Shown: positions 1-9,690, counted from the first letter of the stretch. The stretch: DNA of 64,000 nt from Actinomycetes bacterium (GCA_021798985.1 JAJZBI010000016.1:18332-82331), one strand, 5' to 3'. Numbers and translations are program-made. The notes: generated from the letters alone by a model not told the origin.

Positions 1-1409
1 TCTTCGCCTTCGGGGACCGCGCCGTCAAACTCAAAAAGCCGATCGTCCTGCCCTTTGTCGACTGGCGCACCGTGTCGGACCGCGCCGCAGCGTGTGCACG
101 CGAGGTGGCGCTCAATCGCCGTCTCGCCCCCGACGTCTACCTCGGCGTCGCCGCGATCAGCGGGCCGGAGGGGGCGGTCATCGACCATCTCGTCGTCATG
201 GCCCGCATGCCCGAGGACCGCAGCCTCGCCCACCTGCTCGCCGCGGGGGTGGACCTGCGCCGACCCCTCGAGGACCTGGCGGCCTACCTCGCAGCGTTCC
301 ACGCCCGGGCCGATCGCTCCCCGGCGATCGACGCGGCGGCCTCGCCGCAGGCCGTGGCGCGCAACTGGGAGGACAACCTCGCCGTGCTCTCCGAGCCGAG
401 CGCGCGACTCGACCCGGTGGCGCTCGCGCGCGTCGACGGGCTTGCGCACCGCTACCTCGCGGGCCGCGGCCCGCTGTTCGCCGAGCGCGCCGCGGCCGGA
501 ATGGCGGTGGACGGTCATGGCGACCTGCTCGCCGACGACATCTACCTCCTCGAGGACGGCCCGCGGGTCCTCGACTGCCTCGAGTTCGACGACCGGCTGC
601 GCGCCGTCGACGTCTTGGATGACGTGGCCTTCTTAGCCATGGACCTCGAGCACCGCGGTGCCGCGGCGCTCGCCGCATCGTTCCTTTCCGCGTATCGCCG
701 CCACAGCGGTACCGAGTACCCCGCCTCGCTCGCCGACCACTACGTCGCGTACCGTGCCGGCGTGCGGGCCAAGGTCGCCTGCATCCGCGCCAGTCAGGGC
801 GACGGCGACGCAAGGCGCGAGGCGGTCGAGCTGCTCGACCTCGCGCGGCGGCATCTCGAGGCGGGGAGGGTTCGCCTCGTGCTCGTGGGCGGGCTTCCCG
901 GGACGGGGAAGTCGACGCTCGCCCGCCGGCTGGGCGAGCACACCGGCTGGGTGGTCCTTTCCTCAGACGTCGTCCGCAAGCAGCTCGTGGGCGTGTTGCC
1001 CTCGAGCCCGATGGCCGCACGCTTCGGCGAGGGGATCTACGAGCCGCAGGTGACCGCCGCCACCTACCGAGAGCTCCTTGCGTTGGCCCGTCGGCGACTC
1101 GAGCACGGCGAGAGCGTGATCCTTGACGCCTCGTGGACGGCCGCGGGATGGCGCGCCGAGGCGGAGGCGACCGCCGAGGCCGCCGCCGCCGAGCTGAGCC
1201 AGCTGCGCTGCGTTGCACCCGCCGCGATCGCCGCCGAGCGCCTCCACCAGCGCCTCCCACACGACGCGTCCGATGCCGATGTGGCGATCGCCGCCGCGAT
1301 GGCGGCCGGCGCGGCGCCGTGGCCCGAGGCAGCGGTCATCGACACGAGCGGAGCGATCGCGGCGGGTGACGCCCAGGCGCTCCGCGCGCTGGGGCTCGCC
1401 GCCGCCTGA
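1..1409 (+). CDS. APH-like/P-loop kinase fusion protein, 5' truncated by window edge
   Basis: The reading frame is open from the first bases of the window. The residues before the GTG at 72 (FAFGDRAVKLKKP...) match the N-terminal part of this family, so the gene starts upstream of the window. The N-terminal half resembles an aminoglycoside-phosphotransferase/kinase fold, with an HGDLLADDIYLL catalytic-loop-like motif near nt 516-551 and DCLEFDD near 574-594 as the likely metal-binding segment. The C-terminal half carries a P-loop, GGLPGTGKST, near nt 889-918. In related two-domain proteins both halves are present but the substrate is unknown, so no specific reaction is claimed. Its operon partners would lie to the left. 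Confidence 0.85.
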   Translation, partial: FAFGDRAVKLKKPIVLPFVDWRTVSDRAAACAREVALNRRLAPDVYLGVAAISGPEGAVIDHLVVMARMPEDRSLAHLLAAGVDLRRPLEDLAAYLAAFHARADRSPAIDAAASPQAVARNWEDNLAVLSEPSARLDPVALARVDGLAHRYLAGRGPLFAERAAAGMAVDGHGDLLADDIYLLEDGPRVLDCLEFDDRLRAVDVLDDVAFLAMDLEHRGAAALAASFLSAYRRHSGTEYPASLADHYVAYRAGVRAKVACIRASQGDGDARREAVELLDLARRHLEAGRVRLVLVGGLPGTGKSTLARRLGEHTGWVVLSSDVVRKQLVGVLPSSPMAARFGEGIYEPQVTAATYRELLALARRRLEHGESVILDASWTAAGWRAEAEATAEAAAAELSQLRCVAPAAIAAERLHQRLPHDASDADVAIAAAMAAGAAPWPEAAVIDTSGAIAAGDAQALRALGLAAA

Positions 1410-1616
1410 TCTGCTCGCCGGGACCGGGCGTGGGGCGACGCCAGCGAGTTGGCATGCCGCTCGCTAGGCGAGACGCTCATCGTGGCCGGCACAGCGAGGA
1501 CCGGCTGGCCGCTCGTGGGGGGTGAGTGCGCGGCAGGCGTGGCCGCCGCAGCGAACTGGTAAGCCGGGGGGCTCCTGGTAAGCGTCGCCCGCCGAGATGT
1601 CCGTGCTAGCTTCACG

Positions 1617-2420
1617 ATGATCGCTGTTCATGCTCCGGTCATCGGCCATTCACCGGGAAGCCCTTCGTTGAACGCACTCGCTGCCGCCCAGATCTCCCTC
1701 TCGCCCAAGCCGGTCCCTGCCCCAAGTGGCGTCCGCGTGCTGCCGCCCAGGGGCCTCAACACCTCGATCTACCTCGATCTCAACCATTTCTCTCGCCAGA
1801 CCGCCTGGGCCCACAGCTTCATGCACGCCTATGCGCTGTGGCTCGGGCCGGTGCTCTTAGCTGCGGTCTTCGTCGTGGCCTACGCGCTCGCATGGTGGCG
1901 CCGAGCACCGCGGGCAGCGGCACTGCTCGTGCTCGGAGGTATTGGCACCATCGTGGCCCTCGGCTTGAACCAGCTCATCGCTCACGGCGCCGAGGAGCTG
2001 CGGCCGTACGCGACGCATCCCCACGTCCTCGTGCTCGTCGCCAAGGCCAACGACTACTCGTTCCCGTCCGACCACTCGGTCGTTGCCGGCGGCTTGACGG
2101 CTTCGCTCCTCCTCGTGGTGGGCACCGCCGCGTGGCGGCGAGGGACCGCCCGGCACCTCGCCGGATCGTGGGGAAGGGGTTCGGCCAAGTCGGCGGCGAT
2201 CTGGGTGCTGGCGGTCGTTAACATCGTGCTCGGCCTCTTCTTGTGCTTCGCCCGTGTCTACGTCGGCGCGCACTACCCAGGCGACGTCGTGGCGGGCTAC
2301 CTGTTCTCCTCCTTGGTCGTCGTGGTGGTCTCGCTGCTCCGTCCGCTCGCCTTCTGGCTCGCCGACGCGCTCGAACCGACGGTCTTCGGCTTGATCCTGC
2401 AGCGGCCAGGCGTCGCCTGA
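1617..2420 (+). CDS. PAP2 superfamily membrane phosphatase
   Basis: This is a 267-residue integral membrane protein of the PAP2/BcrC type. It would dephosphorylate lipid phosphates such as undecaprenyl diphosphate on the outer face of the membrane. The three acid-phosphatase motifs are visible: EELRPYA, PSDHS with the catalytic His, and RVYVGAHYPGD with the second catalytic His and its Asp. Hydrophobic segments surround them. The first 50 residues are not hydrophobic and look poorly conserved, so translation may start downstream of 1617, for example at TTG 1668. The gene stands alone, with about 200 bp of non-coding sequence before it. Substrate identity is inferred from the family only. Confidence 0.85.
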   Translation: MIAVHAPVIGHSPGSPSLNALAAAQISLSPKPVPAPSGVRVLPPRGLNTSIYLDLNHFSRQTAWAHSFMHAYALWLGPVLLAAVFVVAYALAWWRRAPRAAALLVLGGIGTIVALGLNQLIAHGAEELRPYATHPHVLVLVAKANDYSFPSDHSVVAGGLTASLLLVVGTAAWRRGTARHLAGSWGRGSAKSAAIWVLAVVNIVLGLFLCFARVYVGAHYPGDVVAGYLFSSLVVVVVSLLRPLAFWLADALEPTVFGLILQRPGVA

Positions 2421-2753
2421 GGCTGCGGCGCCTCTTCTCGGCGCGCCGGCGATCCATTGCGCGTGCATCACCGTACGGCGAGGCCTGACCGTGGGGCGGG
2501 CGACGTGGCCACTTCTGCGGGCGGCGCTCGCGCCCACCGCGCCGTCGCGCCAGACGAGTTGCCGCGCCGCCGGCACGCGCCCGAACGTGGCGCGATTGTG
2601 ACCTAAGCCTCTGTCGGCCAGCGGCTGGCCGGCTTAGCTTGATCGTCGGCCGAAGGCGGGGCCGAGCGTCGGCTGGGCGTACGGTCGATCCCATGTCGAC
2701 CATCGGTCCCGACGGCGTCAACGCGGTGTCGGCACCAGCCGCAAGGAGCAAGG
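2421..2753. other. Intergenic region with an imperfect hairpin
   Basis: No convincing gene is visible here. Open frames on either strand are arginine-rich and lack recognisable motifs. The only structure seen is the nested inverted repeat at 2603-2637. The downstream end carries the AAGGAG ribosome binding site (2743-2748) of the next gene. Confidence 0.5.
2603..2637. terminator. Nested hairpin, terminator-like
   Basis: An outer stem CTAAGCC/GGCTTAG (2603-2609 and 2631-2637) encloses an inner stem GGCCAG/CTGGCC (2616-2621 and 2625-2630) with a CGG loop and a one-sided 6-nt bulge. It lies about 180 bp downstream of the phosphatase gene. There is no T-run, so a terminator role is an inference. 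It could equally be an operator. Confidence 0.35.
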
Positions 2754-3509
2754 GTGATGACCTCTCGTGTGAAGCGAGGAGGGGGCGCTGGGATTGGGTC
2801 GCGCCGGTTTCACCCCGCGGCGCGACGGCGAGGCCGGGCGGGCTGGCGCACCGGCGGCTACCCGCTCATCGTCGGGGTCGTGGTGGCGATGCCGCTCGCC
2901 GTGGCGCCGTCCACGACCCTCGCCACTCATGGAGTTCCGGCGGCCCATCGAGCGACGCTTGGCCCGCACGGCGCTTCCGTCAGCCCGGCAGCGCCGAGAA
3001 GGGCTCGGGCGCAGTCGGGCGCCACGGTGACGCGGGGCACCGAGACGCTGTTTCCAAGGAGCACCACGGTGCTGGTCGGAACACCGGACTCAGGTGGGCC
3101 GGCGAGTCTGTGGTCCGAGGACGCGAAGACCTATGACGTACGCTCCGTCTATGTCGCGGCGGCGGGGGGCGGGGTGACGGATTGGTACGCGACCGGCAAG
3201 ATCGCCTCATCGCCGTCCGCGGTGCACGAGATCGCGATGACCTACGTCGGGCAGTTCTCCAAGGCATCGGTCCTCGAGAAGGTGTACCTCTACAACTACG
3301 CCGCGCACCGCTGGGAGCTCTTTGACGCCCGAGACGTGGGGAACCAGGACGACACCCAAGTCGTCGTCACTCCGGAGATGGTGCACTCGTATGTCTCTTC
3401 GAGCGGCGAGCTGCGGGCGCGCGTGGAGGGATTTCGCGCCGGAGCCCGCTCGCTGGCGGCCTGGCACTTTCAGTCCTGGGCCAACTATCTGAGCTGGCGG
3501 GTGAGCTGA
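2754..3509 (+). CDS. Putative secreted or membrane-anchored protein, unknown function
   Basis: I do not recognise this 251-residue protein. It begins with about 35 Arg/Gly-rich residues, followed by a hydrophobic stretch (about residues 39-57, YPLIVGVVVAMPLAVAPST) ending in small residues, which resembles a signal peptide or anchor. After a low-complexity Ala/Pro/Arg linker, the C-terminal 150 residues look globular, with beta-type segments such as EKVYLYNYAAHRWELFDA. Start choice: GTG 2754 or ATG 2757 are both served by AAGGAG at 2743-2748. The gene stands alone. An extracytoplasmic location is inferred from the hydrophobic segment only. Confidence 0.7.
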   Translation: MMTSRVKRGGGAGIGSRRFHPAARRRGRAGWRTGGYPLIVGVVVAMPLAVAPSTTLATHGVPAAHRATLGPHGASVSPAAPRRARAQSGATVTRGTETLFPRSTTVLVGTPDSGGPASLWSEDAKTYDVRSVYVAAAGGGVTDWYATGKIASSPSAVHEIAMTYVGQFSKASVLEKVYLYNYAAHRWELFDARDVGNQDDTQVVVTPEMVHSYVSSSGELRARVEGFRAGARSLAAWHFQSWANYLSWRVS

Positions 3510-3557
3510 GGGCGCTCGGCTCGGCCTCGGAATCAGCCTGCGGCGGCCATCTTGCAC

Positions 3558-4439
3558 TCAGCCGCCGGCAACTCGGGTCATTCGCGGGATCTGGCCGAAC
3601 TTCCCCGAGCGGAAATCCTTGAACGCCTGGGCGATCTCTTCGGGTCGGTTCATGACGAAGGGGCCACCGAAGACCACCGGCTCGCCGATCGGCACCCCGC
3701 TGAAGATCAAGAGCCTTGCCGGCTGGTCCCCGTCGCCCACCGAGATCGAAAGGGTGCTCTGGTTGCCCGGAACGGGATCGGACCAGGCGGTCTGGCCGTG
3801 CACGAGCGGCCGGTCGCCGACGCGAGCGCTTCCGGTACACACGTGGGCAAAGGCGCGGTGGGAGGCCGGGAGCAGATAGTCCAAGCTCGCCCCGGGCTCG
3901 AGGCTCGCCAACACGCCCTGGAGTGCGACCTCGTTCACGGCGGGGCCGCGGACGCCTTCGAGCGACCCGGAGATGACGTCGATCACGACGCCGGCGCGGC
4001 GGATGACCGGGCGCCGCCCGGCGAGAAGGTCTTGGTAGCGGGTCTCGGTCAGCTTGCGTGCCGCGGGCAGATTGACCCACAGCTGGAGGGTGTGCGCGTA
4101 CTCATCACGATGGGCCAGCTCGCGGTGGATGATGCCGCGGCCAGCGGTCATCCACTGCACATCGCCGCCTTGGAGGGCGCCCGCGTTGCCAAGGTTGTCG
4201 CCATGTTCGAGGACACCGTCGAGCACGGTGGTGACCGTTTCGATGCCGCGGTGCGGGTGCCAGTCGAATCCGGGTGTTGAGAACCAGTCCTCAGAGAGCG
4301 CGAGGAACGGGTCGGTCTGCCAGGGTGCATCGGGCACGATGATCAATGCCTTGTCGTCGACCTGGGCGTCCGGGCCAAGCCGCTGGCGCGTCGTGACGCG
4401 CTCTACGCGACGTGCCACCCACCGCGGTGCTGGTTCCAT
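3558..4439 (-). CDS. Pirin family bicupin protein
   Basis: This 293-residue bicupin carries the pirin metal site: HPHRG at residues 61-65, and a His-x-Glu (H105, E107) in AGRGIIHRE. These give the usual three-His/one-Glu iron ligand set. Bacterial pirins include quercetinase-like dioxygenases and redox-linked regulators, so no substrate is assigned. The start at 4439 (MEPAPRW) is chosen because a GAGGAG motif sits 7 nt upstream. An in-frame ATG at 4466 lacks one. It diverges from the oxidoreductase gene at 4557, leaving about 117 bp for both promoters. Confidence 0.9.
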   Translation of the reverse strand: MEPAPRWVARRVERVTTRQRLGPDAQVDDKALIIVPDAPWQTDPFLALSEDWFSTPGFDWHPHRGIETVTTVLDGVLEHGDNLGNAGALQGGDVQWMTAGRGIIHRELAHRDEYAHTLQLWVNLPAARKLTETRYQDLLAGRRPVIRRAGVVIDVISGSLEGVRGPAVNEVALQGVLASLEPGASLDYLLPASHRAFAHVCTGSARVGDRPLVHGQTAWSDPVPGNQSTLSISVGDGDQPARLLIFSGVPIGEPVVFGGPFVMNRPEEIAQAFKDFRSGKFGQIPRMTRVAGG

Positions 4440-4556
4440 CGTGCTGCTCCTCGCCGTCGTGGGCATACGCAGCCTATGAGCCGAGCCTGGCGTCCGCGCC
4501 GCACGGTAGCAAAGGGCGGGGGCCCGGGAAGCGACCGCTTCGCTAGTCTCGGGACC

Positions 4557-5024
4557 ATGGCTCGCCCAGTTGCCCGGAATCGTCGCGTCGGGCGCGACGA
4601 GCTGCTCGCGTTCGTCGCCCCGCGCCACCACGGGATCCTCGTCACCACGCGGCGGGACGGTCGGCCGCAGCTCTCGCCGGTCACGATGGGCCTCGACGGC
4701 CAGACGATCGTGGTCTCCACCTATCCCGAGCGCGCCAAGGCCCGCAACGCGAAGCGCAACCCGGCCGCGTCGATCTGCGTGCTGTCCGACGACTTCGGCG
4801 GAGAATGGGTCCAAGTCGACGGGCGGATCGAGGTGGTCGAGGGGCCCGAGGCGATCGAGGCGCTGGTTCGCTACTACCGCGCCATCAGCGGCGAGCACCC
4901 GGACTGGGAGGAGTACCGGGCGGCGATGGTCGCACAGGGAAAGGTCCTCCTCGCGCTATCGATCGAGGACTGGGGCCCAATCAGTCGGGGTGGCTTTCCT
5001 GCCCGCCTGGCGCAAGCGGACTGA
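4557..5024 (+). CDS. PPOX-class, likely F420-dependent, oxidoreductase
   Basis: A 155-residue split-beta-barrel protein of the pyridoxamine-5'-phosphate-oxidase class, in the branch that in actinobacteria uses coenzyme F420. Typical family segments are HHGILVTTRRDGRPQLSPV, followed by the strand containing TIVVSTYPERAKARNA and the SICVLSDD strand. Members reduce small substrates or act as biliverdin-type reductases; the substrate here is unknown. The start at ATG 4557 fits the family N-terminus. An upstream in-frame extension to 4476 is unlikely coding. Divergent from the pirin gene. Confidence 0.85.
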   Translation: MARPVARNRRVGRDELLAFVAPRHHGILVTTRRDGRPQLSPVTMGLDGQTIVVSTYPERAKARNAKRNPAASICVLSDDFGGEWVQVDGRIEVVEGPEAIEALVRYYRAISGEHPDWEEYRAAMVAQGKVLLALSIEDWGPISRGGFPARLAQAD

Positions 5025-5165
5025 ACTGCTCCCAGCGCCCGCGAGCCGCCGCGCCGGAATTTCCTGCAACATCGGCGGTTGGGGCCGCCGGTCGTGTCTA
5101 GCATGGCCGTGGGCCGTCGCCGCGACGGCGCCGCCGCACGCGGCGCCGGCTCGCGGGAGGTCGTC

Positions 5166-5369
5166 ATGGGCAGCTTCTTCGGACTCCTTGCCGCCGGTCC
5201 GGCGTTCTTCTTGAGCGCCTGGATCTTGATGCTGTTCGCCGGCATCGTCAGCCGAGACGTCGGCGTCCATGCCTTCGGCTACCTGAGCGCGATGGTGGCC
5301 ACCATCGGACTGTGGCTCGTCCTCGCCCCGGCCATCGGCGCCATCGCCCGGGCGACCAAGCGCCGCTGA
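5166..5369 (+). CDS. Small two-helix membrane protein, unknown function
   Basis: A 67-residue protein with two predicted membrane helices (FFGLLAAGPAFFLSAWILML and the segment around MVATIGLWLVLAPAIGAI) and a basic C-terminus (KRR). ATG 5166 is preceded by GGGAGG about 8 nt upstream. The longer open frame back to 5079 is Arg-rich and lacks a good ribosome binding site. I do not recognise a family. It is followed by a GC-rich hairpin. Confidence 0.65.
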   Translation: MGSFFGLLAAGPAFFLSAWILMLFAGIVSRDVGVHAFGYLSAMVATIGLWLVLAPAIGAIARATKRR

Positions 5370-5380
5370 CCCGCCGCGCT

Positions 5381-5402
5381 CGTCGCCGAGGCGGCGGCGA
5401 CG
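5381..5402. terminator. Hairpin downstream of small membrane gene
   Basis: An 8-bp perfect stem CGTCGCCG/CGGCGACG with an AGGCGG loop, 11 nt after the stop at 5369. There is no T-tract, as is common in GC-rich actinobacteria. Confidence 0.45.
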
Positions 5403-5534
5403 CCGTGGGGCGAGCGGGATCGCGCCGACCGCGACATTGCTGCCATTCGCCTCTATCACACGGCATATGACAGGACTTGGATGGAGAGCAGGACGGCGCC
5501 GTGTCGCCCGTTGTCGTGTTGGAGAGGGGTGCCG

Positions 5535-6935
5535 ATGCGACCAGGAAGGATTGTCGCCATCGTCCTCGGATCGCTCGCCGTCCTGGTGGCCGCGGCGTTG
5601 CTTGCCGCCGGTGGCACGATGGTCTGGGCGCACACGACCCAGCGCAATGCCGCCGGCTACTACATGACCCCGAGCCAGGCGCTGCGCACGTCCGGCTACG
5701 CGCTCACGGGTCAGGTCGACCTCGGCGCTCGCTCAGCGGAGAACGACTGGGTCCCCCTGCATCCGCTCGGTACGGTGCGCATCCGGGCCCACGCGCTCGG
5801 GACCCGCGCCATCTTCGTGGGCATTGCGCCCCGTGGCGCTGTGGATCGCTTCCTCGCGGGGGTCGCCCGCACGCACGTGACGAGCCTCAACTACGGGCCC
5901 TTCAGCACGCGAACCGAACCAATCGGCGGCACGCGGGCCCCGCTCCCGCCGGCGTCGGAGACCTTCTGGGTGGCTTCGGCGCAAGGCCGCGGGGACCAGA
6001 GTGTGACCTGGCCGAGCGAGCAGGGCCGCTGGGCGGCCGTCGTCATGAACGCGGACGGGCGCCCCGGTGTCTTGGTCGCCGTTGCGGCGGGTGTGAAGAC
6101 CGGGGTGCTCCTACCGATCGGCTGGGCCGCGGTGGGCCTCGGGTTCCTCGTCCTCGGCGGGTCGGTCCTCTTGTTGCTCTTCGGCCTCAACCGGCCGCTC
6201 ACGAGCGTCGAAGCGCCGCCGGGCCCAGCTGAGCCCGGCGAGCGCGCCGGTTTGGCGTGCCCCTATCCGGTGCGCGTCGAAGGGCGGATCGACGCCAACG
6301 TGAGCCGGTGGCTGTGGCTCATCAAGTGGTTGCTCGTCGTTCCCCACGTCGTCGTCCTCTCGCTGCTGTGGGTCGCCTCGAGCGTCCTCACGCTCGTGGC
6401 GGGGATCGCCGTCTTGTTCACCGGTCGTTACCCACCGGCGATCTTCGACTTCAACGTTGGCGTGATGCGCTGGAGCTGGCGGGTCGCGTTCTACGCGATC
6501 GGTGGCTTCGCGACCGATCGCTACCCACCCTTCTCGCTGGCCCCCGACGCGGCCTATCCCGCCGATTTGTCGGTCGAGTATCCCGAGCACCTCTCCCGGG
6601 GCCTCGTGCTCGTGAAGTGGTGGCTGCTCGCCCTGCCGCACTACCTCGTGGTGGCGGTCTTCGCCGGGGGATGGGGGCTCGAGGGAAATGGCACGGTCCG
6701 GGCGGTCGGCAGCTACGGGCTGATCGGGATCCTCGTCCTCATCGCCGGCGTGATCCTGGCGGTGAAGGGTCGCTACCCGACGAGCATCTTCGACTTCGTG
6801 ATGGGCATGAACCGCTGGTGCTTGCGTGTGCTTGCCTACGCGGCGCTCATGCGCGATGAGTACCCTCCTTTCCGCCTCGACCTCGGGGGAAGCGACCCCA
6901 CCGGCGGGGCGCCGCCGCCCCCTGCCCCCGCCTAG
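5535..6935 (+). CDS. DUF4389 domain membrane protein
   Basis: A 466-residue membrane protein. An N-terminal helix (about residues 5-25) anchors an extracytoplasmic domain. A second helix follows at nt ~6106-6186, then two DUF4389 repeats, each with two helices. The repeats share the pattern RYPxxIFDFxxGxxRWxxRVxxYAxxxxDxYPPFxL, seen in [18 protein letters not shown] and again in [19 protein letters not shown] 5535 is used because GGAGAGG lies just upstream. The function of DUF4389 proteins is not established. It is convergent with the dedA gene, separated by overlapping ends only. Confidence 0.85.
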   Translation: MRPGRIVAIVLGSLAVLVAAALLAAGGTMVWAHTTQRNAAGYYMTPSQALRTSGYALTGQVDLGARSAENDWVPLHPLGTVRIRAHALGTRAIFVGIAPRGAVDRFLAGVARTHVTSLNYGPFSTRTEPIGGTRAPLPPASETFWVASAQGRGDQSVTWPSEQGRWAAVVMNADGRPGVLVAVAAGVKTGVLLPIGWAAVGLGFLVLGGSVLLLLFGLNRPLTSVEAPPGPAEPGERAGLACPYPVRVEGRIDANVSRWLWLIKWLLVVPHVVVLSLLWVASSVLTLVAGIAVLFTGRYPPAIFDFNVGVMRWSWRVAFYAIGGFATDRYPPFSLAPDAAYPADLSVEYPEHLSRGLVLVKWWLLALPHYLVVAVFAGGWGLEGNGTVRAVGSYGLIGILVLIAGVILAVKGRYPTSIFDFVMGMNRWCLRVLAYAALMRDEYPPFRLDLGGSDPTGGAPPPPAPA

Positions 6936-7558
6936 CGAACGCGTGCCCGGGGCCCGCGACGCTCGGCGCTCCGCAGATGGCGGTGTAGCCGCCGGCCCAC
7001 GTCGATCACGACGCTCACGCCGAGCGCGATCGCGAGTGCGAGGAGGAAGCCGACCCAGGGCCGGTGCTCGAAGGCCTTGCCCCCGATCCGGCCGACGAAG
7101 AACGCGTAGCTCGCCCACAGCGCGGCGGCGAGCGCCACGGCGGCGGCGAAGCTCCGCCGCCGGTAGCCGACGATCCCGCAGGTGAGCGTGACGGCGGTGC
7201 GGCCTCCGGGAATGAAGCGGCAGACGACGATCATCCGCCCTCCGACGCGTGCCAAGGTGTGCTCGGCCCACTCGCGGCGGTGCAGACCCTTTTTGCTCGA
7301 GAAGAAGCGCCGCGTGACGGCGGGCGCGTAGTGCCGGCCGAGGAGGTAGGAGAGGTTGTCGCCGAGGAAGGCGCCGAGCGCGGCGAGCGCCACGATCACG
7401 GCGATGCGCGGATCCGCGCTGCCGGCGGTCGCCACGCCAAGGGCGATGATCGCCGTCTCGCTCGGCACGATGGGCAAGAGCGCATCGAGGAGCGGCATGG
7501 CGAAGGCAAGGACGTAGGAGAGCACCGAATCGAGGTGGAGCGCGGTGAGCTGGCTCAT
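6932..7558 (-). CDS. DedA family membrane protein
   Basis: A 208-residue DedA/VTT-domain protein, of the family whose members act in membrane lipid or polyprenyl-phosphate flipping and in envelope homeostasis. Characteristic features are the [18 protein letters not shown] segment, the re-entrant [18 protein letters not shown] motif (family F-x-R-x-x-P-G-x-R), and flanking hydrophobic helices. Its start codon overlaps the stop of the terC gene by one base (7558), so the two are translationally coupled and probably transcribed together. Its stop overlaps the end of the DUF4389 gene by 4 bp. Confidence 0.88.
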   Translation of the reverse strand: MSQLTALHLDSVLSYVLAFAMPLLDALLPIVPSETAIIALGVATAGSADPRIAVIVALAALGAFLGDNLSYLLGRHYAPAVTRRFFSSKKGLHRREWAEHTLARVGGRMIVVCRFIPGGRTAVTLTCGIVGYRRRSFAAAVALAAALWASYAFFVGRIGGKAFEHRPWVGFLLALAIALGVSVVIDVGRRLHRHLRSAERRGPRARVR

Positions 7559-8481
7559 CACGTCGTCCGCTTCGTCGCGGCACACCGGCGCCGGAAGGCA
7601 CTGGTCGCGAGCGTCACGGCCAGCACCGTCACGATGCCGCCGAGGGTCGCGACCGTCGGCACCTCGACCACCGGTCGCAGCAGCATCTTGAGGCCGATCA
7701 ACACCAGCAGCACTGCCAGACCCTTGGTGATCTCGCCGACGCGCCCCAGAGCATCGGCGAGCACGAAGTACAGCGAGCGGAGCCCGAGCACGGCGAACGC
7801 GTTCGACGTGAAGACGATGTACACCGTCGCCGTGACTCCGAAGATCGCCGGGATCGAGTCGGCGGCGAACACGAGGTCGGTCGCCTCGATGGTGACGAGC
7901 GCCACGAGCAGTGTCGTCGCAAGGCGCCGCCTGCCCTCCCGCACGACGAACCGGCCGTTTGCCGGCGCGCTGCTCACCGGGATGAGGTGGCGGAGGCTGC
8001 GCATCAGCCATCCGTTCTCGACGTCGATCTCGCCACCGCGGGCGAGGCGAAGACCGGCGAGCACGACGATGACGCCGAAGGGGTAGAAGGCCCAATCGAC
8101 GTTGCGGACGAAGGCTGCGCCGGCGGCGATGAAGCCGCCGCGGGCCACCAGGGCGCCGACGACGCCCCAATACAGCACGAGGCGCTGGGAGGCCGAGGGG
8201 ACGCGAAATCCTTGGAGCAACACCGCGAAGGCGACGACGTTGTCGACGCTGAGTGACTTCTCGAGGAGGTAGCCCGAGAAGTACTGGCTGGCAGAGCCCC
8301 ATCCCCACACCCCGGCGAGGATGACGCCGAACAGGAGCGACACGCCGATCCATACGCCGCTCTCAATGAGCGCCGCGGTTCTCCCGCCCAGGTCGCGCCG
8401 GTGATGCACGGTGATGTCGGCGGCGAGCAGGCTTGCCAGGCCGACGACCGTTGCCACCCATCCCCACAGCGGGACGATCAC
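7558..8481 (-). CDS. TerC family integral membrane protein
   Basis: A membrane protein of the TerC/Alx family, associated with metal-ion (Mn2+) export or metalation of secreted proteins and with tellurite resistance. Two conserved acidic membrane motifs are present: EKSLSVDNVVAFAVLL and TIEATDLVFAADSIPAIF, with about eight hydrophobic helices. GTG 8481 (307 residues, N-terminus VIVPLWGW) matches where family members begin. The open frame extends to 8607, but that part is Arg/Cys-rich and unlike the family. First gene of a terC-dedA pair. A Mn-sensing yybP-ykoY leader was looked for upstream and not seen. Confidence 0.85.
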   Translation of the reverse strand: MIVPLWGWVATVVGLASLLAADITVHHRRDLGGRTAALIESGVWIGVSLLFGVILAGVWGWGSASQYFSGYLLEKSLSVDNVVAFAVLLQGFRVPSASQRLVLYWGVVGALVARGGFIAAGAAFVRNVDWAFYPFGVIVVLAGLRLARGGEIDVENGWLMRSLRHLIPVSSAPANGRFVVREGRRRLATTLLVALVTIEATDLVFAADSIPAIFGVTATVYIVFTSNAFAVLGLRSLYFVLADALGRVGEITKGLAVLLVLIGLKMLLRPVVEVPTVATLGGIVTVLAVTLATSAFRRRCAATKRTT

Positions 8482-8915
8482 GACGGCGCGCCACCCACAA
8501 CACAGCGCTGCAGTCCGCCAGCGCTTGCGGTTGCCGGTGCCCGCAACACCAGCACTGCGGGGCGGCCCGGCCCGCCACGATGTGCACCGGCGCGAAGGGT
8601 CGGGCACAGCGATCGCTCGGCGCGGGCGGTCGACATCGTGCGGCTCAGCGCGACCTGAGGATCAGCCGGGCGTCCATCGCTGCTCCCTCGGTCCGGTGTG
8701 TGGCGGGGGCTTGGCTCACGAGCGATGCAGCGAAGGGGCGAACGACCCCGGCTCTCATGGTGACTCCCGTGCACTGGCGATGCATGGAAGCATTCGGCTG
8801 GACGTGCGCTCGAGACCAGAGACGAACGGCCTGCTCGGGGCCGCCATCGTCCCCTTCTCGCTCCAAAGGGCGCGCGTGGCGCGCCCCCGGCTTTCCCGCC
8901 CGCTGGCGCCTCGCT
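8482..8915. other. Intergenic region between terC and a permease pseudogene
   Basis: No gene supported. The sequence has open frames only because of its base composition. The one clear element is the hairpin at 8868-8886. Confidence 0.45.
8868..8886. terminator. Compact hairpin at the 3' end of the permease pseudogene
   Basis: A perfect 8-bp stem GGGCGCGC/GCGCGCCC with a 3-nt loop. Read on the minus strand it is followed by TTTGG and lies about 30 nt beyond the pseudogene stop, the position expected for the original gene's terminator. Confidence 0.45.
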
Positions 8916-9690
8916 CTACAGCTTGCGGCGCTCGAAGCCGATCAGCGCTGCCATCATCACCAGGTAGCACCACACCACGACCAAGACCAGGTAACCCCGC
9001 GGCGGCGAGGCGACGAACAAGGGGTCGCCCGACCGACTGCCGCCGAGGCGCGAGGTGATGAACGATCGTGGCTCGAGCACGCACATCCCGCCGCGCCCCA
9101 CGCCGTCACTCGGCAGGCCGTAGCGGCTGACCTCGTCGATCGTGCCCAGGGCGCCGATCTTGAGGCGGCGCCGAGCGAGCCGACCACCCCCGCCAGCCAG
9201 GCGGCACCGAAGGAGGCGACGCTCACAACGCCCGAGGCGATCGCCGACGCCGGGTGCGCACGAGCAGCGGTACGCGCAGCGAGATTGCCTCGCTCGCTGA
9301 ACAGCTAGAGCGTAGGAAGAGCGGATCGGAGGGGGGCACGAAGCCGCGACCCAGTCGGCGACGCCGAACTCGGCCGCGGCGACGGCGATCAAGTGGGCGA
9401 GGAGCACGCCCGCCAGCCCGATCCGCCGCACCGGGCAGGTCGGGACGCTCAATAAGACGCCGGACTCGAGCTCGGTGGGGACCGATGCGAGGCGATCGCC
9501 GACGCCGACAGGGCGACGACGAGGCTGAGCATGAACAAGACGAGCGCTTGGGAGATGGCGGCGTGGACCTCGCCCGAGGTGACGCTGGACGAATGGCTGT
9601 TGAAGCCCCAGGCGCCCAGTCCGACGAGCAGCACCGTGATCGCCGCAAAGGCGACGATCAGCCGCAGGCGGACCGCCTCGCACTGCGAGG
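8916..9690 (-). pseudogene. Decayed ABC-2 type transporter permease
   Basis: The pieces of an ABC-2 permease can be read in order only by changing frame several times. In order they are: VRLRLIVAFAAITVLLVG and the next helix (about 9690-9480), TELESGVLLSVPTCPVRRI (about 9480-9320), a third-frame segment (about 9320-9240), SVASFGAAWLAGVVGSLGA (9223 down to about 9165), then IGALGTIDEVSRYGLPSDG to the stop (about 9165-8916). At least four frameshifts are needed, near 9480, 9320, 9240 and 9165. ESGVLLSV and the closing VVVWCYLVMMAAL helix are typical of ABC-2 subunits. No intact ATPase partner is adjacent. Exact break points are approximate. Confidence 0.75.

Noticed and set aside
6111..7601. 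A 496-codon minus-strand open frame across the DUF4389 and dedA genes
   Set aside because: Out of frame with the clear DedA protein, with an artefact-like sequence.
8482..8700. Possible Mn2+ (yybP-ykoY) riboswitch upstream of terC
   Set aside because: The conserved GGGGAGUAG-type core was not found on the coding strand.
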